Source of the DNA: Arthrobacter cupressi
GTDB lineage: Bacteria; Actinomycetota; Actinomycetes; Actinomycetales; Micrococcaceae
Assembly: GCF_900099975.1 (NCBI RefSeq)
Contig: NZ_FNEI01000001.1
Location: 248,001-312,000 of the forward strand
DNA: 64,000 nt
Direction: 5' to 3'
Part shown: positions 35,670 through 45,491 of the stretch, piece by piece
Position numbering within the stretch: position 1 is the first letter of the stretch
Layout: every line of letters starts with the position of its first letter
Made by a program: the position numbers and the translations under genes
The notes under the pieces: generated by a model
Database searches by the model: none
What the model was told of the DNA's origin: nothing
Seen by the model: the letters and a program-made list of their open reading frames with translations, nothing else

Positions 35670-36368
35670 ATGGAGACTTTGCTGAGCCTGCGCGGGGTCA
35701 CCCGCTCGGTGGTCCTGCCCGATGACCAGGAACTGCACATCCTGCGGGGCATCGACCTTGAAGTTTTCAGCGGCGACCACACCGCGATCGTTGGCCGCTC
35801 GGGCTGCGGGAAGTCCACGCTCCTGAACCTGCTCGGCCTGTTGGACGTTCCCAGCAGCGGCGAACTGGAATTCCTGGGAACACCGGTGCAGCACATCGGC
35901 GGCAACGCCCGGGCCCGGTTGCGTGGCTCCACGGTGGGCTTCGTGTTCCAGCAGTTCAACCTGCTGCAGGGCCGCAGCGCCCTGGACAATGTCATGACCC
36001 CGCTGTACTACGCCAAAGGCAGGGACTTCTGGCGGCGCCGCGAACTGGCCATGGAAATGCTGGACCGCGTGGGCCTTGCCGCCCGGGCGGGAGCCAAGCC
36101 GAACATGATGTCCGGAGGCGAGCAGCAGCGGATCGCCATTGCGCGGGCGCTCGTGCGGCGGCCCCGGCTGATCCTGGCCGATGAGCCCACCGGAGCGCTC
36201 GACGTCGAAACCGGGCAGACCGTGATGGCGCTCCTCGATTCGATCGCCACCGAGTCTGCCGCGGCCCTGGTGACCATCACCCACGACCACAATGTGGCGG
36301 CACTGGCCAGGTCCCGGTACCGTCTCGACGCCGGCGTGCTGCAGGCAGTTGCGGAGGTTCCCGCATGA
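35670..36368 (+). CDS. ABC transporter ATPase (MacB/LolD type)
   Basis: A 232-residue ATPase with Walker A (GRSGCGKST), Q-loop (FVFQQFN), signature ([15 protein letters not shown]) and Walker B ([12 protein letters not shown]). The ADEPTGALD form is typical of the MacB/LolD/FtsE subgroup. It lies 2 nt after the adaptor stop and overlaps the permease start (ATGA), so it powers that permease. Confidence 0.9.
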   Translation: METLLSLRGVTRSVVLPDDQELHILRGIDLEVFSGDHTAIVGRSGCGKSTLLNLLGLLDVPSSGELEFLGTPVQHIGGNARARLRGSTVGFVFQQFNLLQGRSALDNVMTPLYYAKGRDFWRRRELAMEMLDRVGLAARAGAKPNMMSGGEQQRIAIARALVRRPRLILADEPTGALDVETGQTVMALLDSIATESAAALVTITHDHNVAALARSRYRLDAGVLQAVAEVPA

Positions 36369-37546
36369 GCGGCGTCGTATCGGCCTTTGTGGAGGCCTGG
36401 CAGGAACTGCGCATCAACAAGGTCCGGATCCTGCTGGCATTGGTGGGCGTTGCGGTTTCTGTGACCGCCCTGACGTCCGTGGTCGGCGTGGGAGACCTCG
36501 CCCGCGAAGGCTTCAAAGTCCAGGCAGAACGCAGCCAGGGGCGCACGGCCACGGTCGCCTTGAGCGTCAACGGACCCACCACGCCGGATCCCGTACGGCT
36601 CGAGAAGGCCTACCAGGGGATCGTGGAGCGCTACGGGATCAGCTATTGGACCCACACCGGGCAGGCCCAGGCGCGCTTCCAGTTCCCGGGAGGCGTCCAG
36701 GACGTGCAAATGACGCTGGTGGATCCCGGCTACGGGGTCATCCACCGCACGGACGTCACCCAGGGCTCCTGGTTCGCAGACGACGACGAGCAGCGGCTGG
36801 CACCCGCCGTCGTTGTTTCGGAGGCGTTCTACAACACGGCCGGCAGGCCGGACCTCGTGCGGAAACCGCTGGCGAAGCTCATCGGGGAACAGGAGACGAC
36901 GGCGGTGATCATCGGCGTCGTCCCCGATCTTTTCCCCCAGGCGCCGCCGTCGGCGTTCATGCTGAACGGGGCGGCACAATCCGCGGGGATCGCGAAGGGC
37001 TATGGCCAGTTCAAGGTGTGGGTGCAGGACGGGCAGGCCGCGGCGTTGATGCCCGCCATGCAGGCGGACCTGCAGATGCAGTTCCCGGACATGTACATCG
37101 ACGCCACCCGCATGGACTACGCCGCCCACGGGGACCCGATCGCCGTCGCGCAGGTGGCGGTGGGCGCGGTGGCCGGGCTGGTGCTCCTCCTCGGAGCCAT
37201 GGGGATGCTGAACATCTCGATGGTGACCATCCGCTACCGCGTCCGGGAGATCGGCATCCGCCGCAGCTTCGGCGCTACCTCGGGCCGGATCTTCGTGGGC
37301 GTCATGATGGAATCGCTGGTGGCCACCGCGGTGGCGGGGATCGTCGGCGTCATGCTGGCGGTGGCCGTCGTGAAGAATCCGTGGATCCAGCAGAAGGTGG
37401 CGCCGGCGCTGAGCGAATACCCGCCGTTTCCGCTCGAAGCGGCGATGCTGGGCTTTGGCGCGGCCGTGCTCGTCGGTGCGCTGGCGGGTGCGATTCCCGC
37501 CCTGGTCGCCGTCCGGATCAAGGTGATCGACGCGATCCGGTTCTGA
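36365..37546 (+). CDS. ABC permease (MacB/FtsX type)
   Basis: A 393-residue permease with four membrane segments in the MacB arrangement: one near the N-terminus ([20 protein letters not shown]), a large extracellular domain (about residues 50-250), then three C-terminal helices beginning at [20 protein letters not shown]. The [15 protein letters not shown] motif is the FtsX-family coupling region. Function: mechanotransmission or export of lipid/peptide-like substrates; the exact substrate is unknown. Confidence 0.85.
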   Translation: MSGVVSAFVEAWQELRINKVRILLALVGVAVSVTALTSVVGVGDLAREGFKVQAERSQGRTATVALSVNGPTTPDPVRLEKAYQGIVERYGISYWTHTGQAQARFQFPGGVQDVQMTLVDPGYGVIHRTDVTQGSWFADDDEQRLAPAVVVSEAFYNTAGRPDLVRKPLAKLIGEQETTAVIIGVVPDLFPQAPPSAFMLNGAAQSAGIAKGYGQFKVWVQDGQAAALMPAMQADLQMQFPDMYIDATRMDYAAHGDPIAVAQVAVGAVAGLVLLLGAMGMLNISMVTIRYRVREIGIRRSFGATSGRIFVGVMMESLVATAVAGIVGVMLAVAVVKNPWIQQKVAPALSEYPPFPLEAAMLGFGAAVLVGALAGAIPALVAVRIKVIDAIRF

Positions 37547-37547
37547 T

Positions 37548-37572
37548 GGATGCCAGCCGGCCGGCGGCATCC
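37548..37572. terminator. Hairpin between two convergent ABC operons
   Basis: GGATGCC-A-GCCGG pairs with CCGGCGGCATCC (one bulge). It lies in the 44-nt gap between the two convergent operons and may terminate both. Confidence 0.5.
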
Positions 37573-37590
37573 AGCAGAACGTTCCCGGCC

Positions 37591-38277
37591 TCAGTTCCGG
37601 GCTGCGGCCTCCTCGTTCAGCGCGCCCTGCAGCAGGCGGAACCTGCGGTCGGCCCTGCGGGCCAGGCTGCGGTCGTGGGTGACCACCAGGATGGTGGTGT
37701 TGTGGTCGCGGCTGAGCGAGCTCAGCAGTTCGATGATGTGCTCGCCGGTCTGCTCGTCCAGGTTGCCGGTGGGTTCATCGGCGAGGATCAGCTTGGGTTC
37801 GTTGGCCAAGGCGCGGGCGATCGCCACACGCTGCTGCTCCCCACCGGAGAGCCGGTTGATCCTGCGCTGGTGCTTCCCGGAATCCAGCTGCACCTGCGCC
37901 AGGAGTTCCCTGGCGCGCTGGGCCCGGGCCGCCTTGCGGAGGCCGGCAAACTCCATGGGGAGCATGACGTTGTCCAATGCGCTGAGGTTCGGGATCAGGT
38001 TGAACTGCTGGAACACGAAGCCGATGTCCCGGCGGCGGTACTCGGTCAGCTTGCTGTCGGGCAGGCCCGCCAGGCTGACCCCATCGACGACGACGTCGCC
38101 GCTGGTGGGCTTGTCCAGCGCGCCCAGGAGGGACAACAGCGTGCTCTTGCCGCTGCCGCTCTTGCCCACGATGGAGGCCAGGGAGCCCCTTTCGAGTTCG
38201 AAGCTGACGCCGTTGACCGGCTTGATGGTGCGGTCACCGGATTTGAACTGGCGGACCAGGTCCTTGACTTCAATCAT
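37591..38277 (-). CDS. ABC transporter ATPase (MacB/LolD type), second system
   Basis: A 228-residue ATPase with Walker A (GKSGSGKST), Q-loop (FVFQQFN), signature ([15 protein letters not shown]) and Walker B ([12 protein letters not shown]). Starts 2 nt after the permease stop with GAGGAG upstream, so it pairs with the permease encoded at 38280-39707. No adaptor gene accompanies this system. Confidence 0.9.
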   Translation of the reverse strand: MIEVKDLVRQFKSGDRTIKPVNGVSFELERGSLASIVGKSGSGKSTLLSLLGALDKPTSGDVVVDGVSLAGLPDSKLTEYRRRDIGFVFQQFNLIPNLSALDNVMLPMEFAGLRKAARAQRARELLAQVQLDSGKHQRRINRLSGGEQQRVAIARALANEPKLILADEPTGNLDEQTGEHIIELLSSLSRDHNTTILVVTHDRSLARRADRRFRLLQGALNEEAAARN

Positions 38278-38279
38278 GG

Positions 38280-39707
38280 CTATTCTCCTCGGAGGACTTC
38301 GATGGGGCGGATGCGTGCGGTGAGCAGGGCCGGCACCAGGGACCCGACGACGGCGACCGCGAACACCGCGGCGATACCGGCGGCGATCACGCCGGGGGAG
38401 GCGCTCGCCGTGACGGAACTGAGCAACTGGGTGGCGCCGCCGAAGGGACCGCCCTGGCCGCCGAAGCCGCCGCCGAACCCGCCCGGGCCGCCCTGGGCGG
38501 TGGCAGCCGTGGAACTGTTGGAGCTGATCAGTGCCGAGGCGATCCCGCCGCTGGCGAACGAAGCAATCGCTGCGCCGACGACGCTGCCGAGGGCCACCAG
38601 GACGAGCGCCTCGAGGACGAACTGCACCCCGATGGTGCGGTTCCGTGCGCCGATGGCCTTCAGGACGCCGATCTCGCGGCGGCGCTCGCGGACCAGCATG
38701 ACCATGATGAGCAGGATGATGAGCCCCGCCGTAGCCAGCGCCGCGATGTAGGCCACCAGGGAGATGCCCTTGACGCTGTTGAGGGAGCTGACGGCGGTTT
38801 CAAGGTTCCGCTGGCCCTGGGTGACGTCGGCCTTGTCGGTCCCGAGTGCCGTCTGCAGGGCCGCCTTGGTGCTGTCCACGTTCTCCATGCTGTTGACCGT
38901 GACCACCATGCTGGAGAGTTCGCCGGGGGTCCCGGCGAGGGCCTGCGCCTCGGCCAGGGTCAGGTAGATGGCGTTGTTGCCGAAGGTGGTGCCGGCGTCG
39001 AAGGTGCCGGCCACGGTGAAGGTCTTACCGGCGATGGTGAAGCTGGAGCCGACCTTGAGGCTGTTCTTCTCCGCGAGTGTGGTTCCCACGAGGGCCTTGG
39101 TGCTCGCCGCGGCGTAGTCACCGAGGCCGGTGCCGCTGGTGATGTCCAGGGCCTTGCCGGTGCTATCCACTTCGGCGGCGGTGCCGGTGGCGGTGATCGG
39201 CAGCGAGAAGGCCGGTGCCTGCGCTGTGCCATTTGTAGCGGTGCCGTTCATGGTGCCGGAGTTGTTCCGGTTGCCGAGCGTGCCGGCGTCGACGGCGGCC
39301 GTCAGGCTGGTGGTGACGCTCGCACCCTGCCCGCCGGGACCGCCGGCGCCGGGCTGCGTGGCTCCGCCGGCAGCACCGGTGCTGTCCGTCGTCGTCGTGG
39401 TTTCCGTCCTCAGCCGGAGCGCCTTGGTTCCCACCACGGAGGTGACGTTGGGGACGGCCGCCGCGGCGGCCGCTTCCCCGGCCGTGAGTGGCTCGCCGCC
39501 GCCTTCGAAGCCCTGCCCGCCGGCGGGATTGACCGTCAGCGTGGTGCCTACGGAGGCATTCAGCTCCTCGATCCTGGCGCCCACGGCCTGGTTGGCGACG
39601 AGCATGGACAAGGCCAGGCCGATGGCCACGGCCAGAACCGCCACCACGGCTGCTGTTCTGATTTTGTTGCGGAAGGCGTTGCCGACGCTGCGGGCAAGGA
39701 CGCTCAC
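38280..39707 (-). CDS. ABC permease (FtsX/MacB type), second system
   Basis: A 475-residue permease: N-terminal membrane helix (AAVVAVLAVAIGLALSMLVA), a long Gly/Thr/Ala-rich extracellular domain (about 45-320) and three C-terminal helices (ISLVAYIAALATAGLIILLIMV; FVLEALVLVALGSVVGAAIA; GIAAVFAVAVVGSLVPALL). The RRREIGVLKAIGARN motif marks the FtsX family. Between the second and third C-terminal helices lies a Gly-rich insert (GGPGGFGGGFGGQGG). GTG start at 39707 with GAGGAG upstream. Confidence 0.87.
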   Translation of the reverse strand: MSVLARSVGNAFRNKIRTAAVVAVLAVAIGLALSMLVANQAVGARIEELNASVGTTLTVNPAGGQGFEGGGEPLTAGEAAAAAAVPNVTSVVGTKALRLRTETTTTTDSTGAAGGATQPGAGGPGGQGASVTTSLTAAVDAGTLGNRNNSGTMNGTATNGTAQAPAFSLPITATGTAAEVDSTGKALDITSGTGLGDYAAASTKALVGTTLAEKNSLKVGSSFTIAGKTFTVAGTFDAGTTFGNNAIYLTLAEAQALAGTPGELSSMVVTVNSMENVDSTKAALQTALGTDKADVTQGQRNLETAVSSLNSVKGISLVAYIAALATAGLIILLIMVMLVRERRREIGVLKAIGARNRTIGVQFVLEALVLVALGSVVGAAIASFASGGIASALISSNSSTAATAQGGPGGFGGGFGGQGGPFGGATQLLSSVTASASPGVIAAGIAAVFAVAVVGSLVPALLTARIRPIEVLRGE

Positions 39708-39821
39708 GGTTCTCCTCGGGATCAGGTGCCGGCAGGGAGTGCCGGCGTCGGATCCAACATTCGCGTCAGTGCCTGTGCGGGAAGAAGCACGGAGCTATGT
39801 TTGCGCGGTGAGGCTTAAACC

Positions 39822-39857
39822 AATGATGCCCGGCCCCTGTAGGGGCGGGGCATCATT
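39822..39857 (-). terminator. Terminator of the sugar ABC operon
   Basis: 17-bp arms (39822-39838 and 39841-39857) with one mismatch and a 2-nt loop, ending in ATCATT on the minus strand, 16 nt after the stop of the substrate-binding gene. Confidence 0.85.
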
Positions 39858-39872
39858 CGTGTCAGTTGACGC

Positions 39873-40970
39873 TTACTTGGTGAGCGGGCCGAGCACCGGA
39901 TCGTCCACGTAGGCCGTCTTGACGTTCTCCTTGGTGACGATCACCGGCGGCAGGAGGAAGGCGGGAACGGTCTTCACCGTGTTGTTGTAGGACTTGTCGT
40001 CATTGATCTCAGGCGTCTTGCCAGCCTGCAGGTCCTTGACCATAACGATGGCGTGCTCAACAAGCTTTCGGGTGTCCTTGTTGATCGTGGAGTACTGCTC
40101 GCCCGCCATGATCGACTTCACGGACTGAACTTCAGAGTCCTGCCCGGTGACAACCGGAAGCGGCTTGCCGGCCGCCTTGACGGAGGTCAGGACTGCACGG
40201 GCCAGGGTGTCGTTCGGGGACAGGACGCCGTCCAGGGATGCAGTGCCGTAGCTGCCGGTGAGCAGGGTGTCCATCCGGCGCTGGGCGTTCTCAGCCTTCC
40301 AGTCCTGGGTTACGGCCTTTTCAAACGTGGTCTGGCCTGAGAGGACCTTCAGCGTGCCGTCGTCGATCTTCGGCTTGAGGACCTTCATGGCGCCATCGAA
40401 GAAGACCTTCGCGTTGGCGTCATCCGGGGATCCAGCCAGAAGCTCGATGTTGTACGGACCGGCAGGCTTCTTGGCCTTCATGCCGTCCAGCAGCGCCTGG
40501 CCTTGGAGCTCGCCAACCTTGAAGTTGTCGTAGGCCACGTAGTAGTCCACATTCTCGGTGTTCAACAGCAGGCGGTCATAGGCAATGATCGTGGCGCCGG
40601 AATCCTTGGCCTGCTGAAGCTGGGTGCCGAGCTGGGAGCCGTCGAGGGCACCGACGATAATGACCTTGGCGCCCTTGGCGATCATGGCACTGATCTGGTT
40701 CTGCTGCTCCGCGACGCCATTGTTGGCGAACTGGACAGTTGGTTTGAAGCCGGCGCTGGTGAGGCCGTCGTTGAACAGCTTCTCCGCCAGGACCCAGTTT
40801 TCGCTGGTCTTCTTCGGAAGTGCGACGCCGATCGCGGCGTCCTGCGCGAAGCCGGCCGCGCCGGTGGTGCCGCCTGTTGTGCCCGGCTCGGTGCGCCCGC
40901 AGGCCGTCAGCGCCAGTGCCGCGATCGCAGCGATCGCTGCTGCCTTTCCTGCTTTACCAATCATTCGCAT
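39873..40970 (-). CDS. chvE: ChvE-type multiple-monosaccharide ABC substrate-binding lipoprotein
   Basis: A 365-residue periplasmic-binding-fold lipoprotein (lipobox LTAC, about residue 24). The mature domain (IGVALPKKTSENWVLAEKLF, GATIIAYDRLLLNTENVDYYVAYDN, TSVKAAGKPLPVVTGQD) matches ChvE/GguA-system binding proteins for galactose, arabinose, glucose or xylose. The ATG at 40970 is chosen; a GTG at 40982 is also possible. Last gene of the operon ATPase-permease-binding protein, followed by a strong terminator. Confidence 0.9.
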   Translation of the reverse strand: MRMIGKAGKAAAIAAIAALALTACGRTEPGTTGGTTGAAGFAQDAAIGVALPKKTSENWVLAEKLFNDGLTSAGFKPTVQFANNGVAEQQNQISAMIAKGAKVIIVGALDGSQLGTQLQQAKDSGATIIAYDRLLLNTENVDYYVAYDNFKVGELQGQALLDGMKAKKPAGPYNIELLAGSPDDANAKVFFDGAMKVLKPKIDDGTLKVLSGQTTFEKAVTQDWKAENAQRRMDTLLTGSYGTASLDGVLSPNDTLARAVLTSVKAAGKPLPVVTGQDSEVQSVKSIMAGEQYSTINKDTRKLVEHAIVMVKDLQAGKTPEINDDKSYNNTVKTVPAFLLPPVIVTKENVKTAYVDDPVLGPLTK

Positions 40971-41019
40971 TTCTTGGTTCACTTTCTTTAGGGGTATTGG
41001 CTCCGGGAAACAGAGTGAC

Positions 41020-42303
41020 TCAGGCTTCCCTGGAAATGGTTTCTTTGGTGGACGTGACCTCGTCCGGCTGGAGCGGTGTGCCGGGCCCGCCGGATGGACG
41101 GTTGAAGTTCTTCATCATCAGGCCGATGATCGATGCCCGGCCCTGCGTCTTGTTGTAGACGTCGATGGCCACGGCCACCAGGAGCACCAGACCCTTGATC
41201 ATGGACTGCCAGTCGGCACCGACGCTAAGGAGCTGCAGGCCGTTATTCAGCACCGCCATCACCAAGCCACCGACGATCGAGCCGATCACTGTGCCCACGC
41301 CGCCGGTCACCGCTGCGCCGCCAATAAAGACTGCGGCGATGGCGTCCAGTTCCCAGCCGGTTCCGTCGGACGGGCCTGCTGAGGTTGAGCGGGCCACGAA
41401 GATCATTCCAGCCAAGCCGGCGATGATGGACATGTTCATCATGACCAGGAAGTTGATCTTTTTTGACTTCACGCCGGACAGCTCGGCCGCGTGGCGGTTA
41501 CCGCCCACTGCGTAAACGTGGCGGCCCACAATGGTCTTTGAGGAGATGAAACCGTAGATCAGCACCATGACGGCGAGAATTAGGCCCGGAACCGGGAATG
41601 AGGTGCCCGGGCGGCCGGTGGCAAAAAGGTAGGTGGCGTACAGGATGGCCGCGCAGATCAGCACCAGCTTCAGGACAACCACCCAGGTTTCCGGCACCTC
41701 AGCGCCCAGGGCCTTGGCTGTACGGCGGCGCCGCACTTCGCCGTAGACAACGAAGGCGACCGCCGCGAGACCGATCAGCAGGGTCAGGTTGTTATAGCCG
41801 ATATTCGGTCCGACCTCCGGGAGGTAGCCGGCGCCAATGTACTGGAACTCCCTCGGGACGGGAATCGAGTTTGACTGACCCACAAACTGCTGCGCCCCAC
41901 GGAAAATGAGCATGCCGGCCAGGGTAACGATAAACGCCGGGATGCCGACGTACGCGGTCCACCAGCCATGCCAAGCGCCAATGAGGGCACCCAGGCCCAG
42001 GCCGAGCAGGATGGCCAGATACCAGGGAATGTTCCAGTCCCGCATCGCGATGGCCACCACCATGCCCACAAACGCGGCCACGGAACCCACGGACAGGTCG
42101 ATATGACCGGCGATGATGACCAGCACCATGCCGATGGCAAGGATCAAGATGTAGGAGTTGCCATTGAAGAGGTTGATAACGTTGCCTGGAGTGAGCGTGA
42201 TGCCGCCTGTGAGCCACTGGAAGAGAACTATCAGAGCCACCAAGGCAAATATCATGCCGAACTGGCGGGTATCGCCACCGAAGAGTTTCTTGAGCGCGTT
42301 CAT
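41020..42303 (-). CDS. mmsB: Sugar ABC permease (GguB/MmsB type)
   Basis: A 427-residue permease with about ten to twelve membrane segments and the BPD_transp_2 signature (IDLSVGSVAAFVGMVVAI; AYVGIPAFIVTLAGMLIFRG; AGMIFVARSTSAGPSDGTGWELDAIAAVFIGG). It forms the channel for the ChvE-type binding protein. The ATG at 42303 is preceded by AAGGA. Confidence 0.9.
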   Translation of the reverse strand: MNALKKLFGGDTRQFGMIFALVALIVLFQWLTGGITLTPGNVINLFNGNSYILILAIGMVLVIIAGHIDLSVGSVAAFVGMVVAIAMRDWNIPWYLAILLGLGLGALIGAWHGWWTAYVGIPAFIVTLAGMLIFRGAQQFVGQSNSIPVPREFQYIGAGYLPEVGPNIGYNNLTLLIGLAAVAFVVYGEVRRRRTAKALGAEVPETWVVVLKLVLICAAILYATYLFATGRPGTSFPVPGLILAVMVLIYGFISSKTIVGRHVYAVGGNRHAAELSGVKSKKINFLVMMNMSIIAGLAGMIFVARSTSAGPSDGTGWELDAIAAVFIGGAAVTGGVGTVIGSIVGGLVMAVLNNGLQLLSVGADWQSMIKGLVLLVAVAIDVYNKTQGRASIIGLMMKNFNRPSGGPGTPLQPDEVTSTKETISREA

Positions 42304-42348
42304 TGTTTTCAGTCCTTGTATCTTGAAGGTTCTGGAAGGCTGCAGCGG

Positions 42349-43905
42349 TTAGGCGGCTTTGCGGGCGGAAGTCATGAGCTTCATCAGGCTTTCCTGGCTC
42401 GCTTCCTCCTTGTTCAGGACGCCGGTGATGGCACCTTCGAAGATGGTGTAGATCCGGTCTGAGAGCCCCAGCAACTCGGGCAGCTCGGAGGAAATCACAA
42501 TGACTCCCTTGCCTTCGTTGGCGAGCCGCTGAATGATGCCATAGATTTCGTACTTGGCGCCGACGTCGATGCCGCGGGTGGGTTCGTCCAGTATCAGCAG
42601 TTCCGGTTCCGTGAACATCCACTTGGCCAGGACCACCTTTTGCTGGTTGCCGCCGGAGAGTTTGGCGACTCCTTCCTGGACCGAAGGGGCCTTTGTCCGC
42701 AAAGACTTCCGGTACTGTTCGGCGACCGCGAACTCCTTGTTGGTGTCCACCACACTGCGCTTGCTGATCTTCTCCAGGCTGGCCGAGACGGTGGTGGTCT
42801 TGATGTCATCCAGGAGGTTCAGTCCCAACGACTTCCGGTCCTCTGTGACGTAGCCGAGGCCGGCTTCGATCGCCTGGTGCACATTCCTGAGTGTTACTTC
42901 CTTGCCGTCCATGTAGACCTGGCCGGACACGAAGTGGCCGTAGGACCGGCCGAAGACGGAACGGGCCAGCTCCGTCCGGCCGGCGCCCATCAGCCCGGCG
43001 AAGCCCACAATCTCGCCGCGCCGCACAAAGAAGTTCGAGTTCTTGCAGACCAACCGGTCCTGGATCTGCGGGTGGCCGACAGTCCAGTTCCTGACCTCGA
43101 AGAAGACTTCACCGATCTTCGGAACGTGGTCCGGGAAGCGGGACTCAAGCGTCCTGCCCACCATCCCCTTGATGATCCGGTCCTCGTCCACGCCGTCGCG
43201 CTTGACGTTGAGCGTCTCGATCGACTTGCCGTCGCGGATGATGGTGATCTCGTCGGCGATCTGTTCGATCTCGTTGAGCTTGTGGGAAATGATGATCGAG
43301 GTGATGCCCTTGCCCTTGAGGCCGAGGATCAGGTCCAGCAGGTGCTGGGAATCCGATTCGTTCAGGGCTGCCGTGGGCTCGTCCAGGATGAGCAGCTTGA
43401 CCGACTTGTTCAGGGCTTTGGCGATTTCGACGAGTTGCTGCTTGCCGACGCCGATTTCCTTGATGGGGGTGTCCGGGTCTTCGCGCAGGCCAACCCGGGC
43501 GAGCAGCTCAACGGAGCGCTTCCGGGCCTCTGCCCAGTCGATCACACCCCATTTGGTGGGCTCGTTGCCCAGGAAGATGTTCTCGGTGATGGACAGTTCC
43601 GGGATCAGCGCCAGTTCCTGGTGGATGATCACGATGCCCGCGTGCTCGCTGGCCCGGATGTCCTTGAACTGCTGCACCTCGGCCTGGTAGACGATGTCGC
43701 CCTCGTAGCTGCCGTACGGGTAGACGCCCGAGAGGACCTTCATGAGGGTGGACTTGCCGGCGCCGTTTTCGCCGCAGATGGCGTGGATTTCGCCCGCCTT
43801 GACCCGGAGGCTCACGTTCGACAGGGCTTTCACTCCGGGGAATTCCTTGGTGATCGAGCGCATTTCGAGGATTACGGGTTCCTCTTGCGTGGTGGGGATC
43901 GTCAT
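42349..43905 (-). CDS. mmsA: Sugar ABC ATPase with two nucleotide-binding domains (GguA/MmsA type)
   Basis: A 518-residue protein with two ABC cassettes. First cassette: GENGAGKST, a degenerate signature region ([15 protein letters not shown]) and [11 protein letters not shown]. Second: [10 protein letters not shown] in place of a standard Walker A, then [14 protein letters not shown] and [14 protein letters not shown]. The degenerate second Walker A is normal for this family. The ATG at 43905 has GGAGG about 10 nt upstream. First gene of the operon; a putative ROK operator lies about 90 nt upstream. Confidence 0.92.
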   Translation of the reverse strand: MTIPTTQEEPVILEMRSITKEFPGVKALSNVSLRVKAGEIHAICGENGAGKSTLMKVLSGVYPYGSYEGDIVYQAEVQQFKDIRASEHAGIVIIHQELALIPELSITENIFLGNEPTKWGVIDWAEARKRSVELLARVGLREDPDTPIKEIGVGKQQLVEIAKALNKSVKLLILDEPTAALNESDSQHLLDLILGLKGKGITSIIISHKLNEIEQIADEITIIRDGKSIETLNVKRDGVDEDRIIKGMVGRTLESRFPDHVPKIGEVFFEVRNWTVGHPQIQDRLVCKNSNFFVRRGEIVGFAGLMGAGRTELARSVFGRSYGHFVSGQVYMDGKEVTLRNVHQAIEAGLGYVTEDRKSLGLNLLDDIKTTTVSASLEKISKRSVVDTNKEFAVAEQYRKSLRTKAPSVQEGVAKLSGGNQQKVVLAKWMFTEPELLILDEPTRGIDVGAKYEIYGIIQRLANEGKGVIVISSELPELLGLSDRIYTIFEGAITGVLNKEEASQESLMKLMTSARKAA

Positions 43906-43990
43906 AGGCCCTACGCCTCCAATGCCTGACGTCGTTGTCTCCCGGAAGAACTCCGGGCTGTCTGATGAAAAAGTAAACTGGATCACAGGT

Positions 43991-44016
43991 CTTGTAGTCA
44001 AGAGTTGAACGCAAGA
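43991..44016. promoter_or_regulatory. Putative ROK-regulator operator, site A (sugar ABC promoter)
   Basis: CTTGTAGTCAAGA-GTTGAACGCAAG matches site B at 45332-45357 at 21 of 25 positions with one 1-nt gap. CTTGT...ACAAG-like ends give it dyad character. Lies upstream of the sugar ABC operon. Confidence 0.65.
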
Positions 44017-44115
44017 CTTTCGGGATCGTTGCCTAATTGCTGCTTTTCCGTGACCGGCCTGCGGGCGGGTGCGGCTGTTCCCGGAGCCCGGATGCGGGCG
44101 GCTCCGCGCCCGCGG

Positions 44116-45306
44116 TCAGCCGCTGCTGATGCCGGCGTGCTGGAACACCAGCGCGGCAGCGCCCAGGGCCTCTGCGCGGGCACCCAGCGAGGACATCGTC
44201 AGGGTAGTCGTCTCGCCGACCACCGGGACGGCGTGGCGGACCAGGCCGCGCCGGATCGGGCCCAGCAAGGTTTCGCCGAGCCCGGCGAGCGGGCCGCCCA
44301 CCACGATCACTTCGGGGCCGATCAGGTTGGCCACGTTGCCCAGCGCGCGGCCGACCGCGAGGCCGGCGTCGTCGATCACCCGCAGGGTTGCGGGGTCCTT
44401 GGCGAGGGCGTTGCGCACGATGTCCTGCGGCTCCAGGCTCCGGCCCGCGGACTTGCCAAGGAGTTCGAGCATGGTGCTGGTGGAGGCCACCGTTTCCAGG
44501 CAGCCGCGGTTGCCGCAGCGGCAGATGGCGCCATACTCGTGGATGGTGGCGTGGCCGATCTCGCCGGTGATCCCCACCGCTCCGTAGTATGGTGCCCCGT
44601 TGACGATCAGCCCGGCGCCGATGCCCGAGCCGATCTTCAGGAACATGAGGTCGCTGACACCGCTGTGCGGCCCCCAGGTGACTTCGGACAGGGCGCCGAG
44701 GTTGGCGTCGTTGTCCACGTACACGGGCAGTTCCAGCGCCCGCTCCAGGCGTTCGAGGATCTGGAAACCGACCCATTCGGGCAGGATTGCGCCCTGCGCC
44801 ACGGTGCCGCTCCGGCGGTCGATCGGCCCGGCGATGCCGGCTCCCGCGCCCACCACCGCCCGCCGTTCCACACCGTTTTGGCGGAGCAGTTTGTCGAGCA
44901 GTTCGACGGCGGCCGCGATGCCTTCCTCGGCATGGTGGCCCAGCGGCAGGGTGACGGTTTCCTCCGCGATTACCTGGTAGCCAAGCGAGGCCAGGACCAC
45001 CCTGAGGTGGCGGCGGCCGAAGTCGATGCCGACGGCGACGGCGCCCTGGCTGTTGAGCCGCACGCTCAGCGCCCGGCGGCCCGAGCTGGTCACCGGTTCC
45101 GTGGACACGAGCCCGGCGCCTTGCATGATTTTCACGATGTTGGACACCGTGGCGGTGGAGAGGCCGGTCTGGCGGGAGAGCTCGGCCTGCGTGGCCGGGC
45201 CGCTGAGCAGGCACTCGATGAGGCGCTGTTGGTTGAGGTGGCGCAGAGCTGATTGCGAGCCGGGATTCTTGCTGTGGCTCGCGGCCGGGCGCGTCGTTGC
45301 GGGCAT
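44116..45306 (-). CDS. ROK family transcriptional regulator
   Basis: A 396-residue regulator: N-terminal winged HTH (LIECLLSGPATQAELSRQTGLSTATVSNIVKIM, about residues 29-62), then a ROK sugar-kinase-like domain (GIDFGRRHLRVVLA, GAGAGIAGPID, VDNDANLGA) with the CRCGNRGCLET zinc-binding motif. ROK repressors are released by binding a sugar. It is divergent-tandem to the sugar ABC operon, and similar 25-bp sites precede both genes, so it likely controls that operon and itself. Confidence 0.9.
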   Translation of the reverse strand: MPATTRPAASHSKNPGSQSALRHLNQQRLIECLLSGPATQAELSRQTGLSTATVSNIVKIMQGAGLVSTEPVTSSGRRALSVRLNSQGAVAVGIDFGRRHLRVVLASLGYQVIAEETVTLPLGHHAEEGIAAAVELLDKLLRQNGVERRAVVGAGAGIAGPIDRRSGTVAQGAILPEWVGFQILERLERALELPVYVDNDANLGALSEVTWGPHSGVSDLMFLKIGSGIGAGLIVNGAPYYGAVGITGEIGHATIHEYGAICRCGNRGCLETVASTSTMLELLGKSAGRSLEPQDIVRNALAKDPATLRVIDDAGLAVGRALGNVANLIGPEVIVVGGPLAGLGETLLGPIRRGLVRHAVPVVGETTTLTMSSLGARAEALGAAALVFQHAGISSG

Positions 45307-45331
45307 TTAAGAAGCGTGCACCAAAGAGACA

Positions 45332-45357
45332 TTTGTAGTCAAGAAGTTAACACAAGC
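45332..45357. promoter_or_regulatory. Putative ROK-regulator operator, site B (ROK gene promoter)
   Basis: TTTGTAGTCAAGAAGTTAACACAAG, 26 nt upstream of the ROK start; near-identical to site A. Suggests autoregulation. Confidence 0.65.
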
Positions 45358-45491
45358 GGATGCTCTGCGGCGCCGCCAGTCCTGGTGCGTTCCGTCCTCT
45401 TGTGGGCGGCGCCGGGTCCAATCATCCCACGCTGCCGGCGGGCTTGCTGCGTATCGTGGGAGGACAACCGAGAGCCATTGAAGGGGTAAAG

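Noticed and set aside
36292..38751. Plus-strand ORF of 819 codons spanning two ABC operons
   Set aside because: It runs in another frame through a plus-strand permease and antisense through minus-strand genes; composition is Arg/Gly-rich and typical of a shadow frame.
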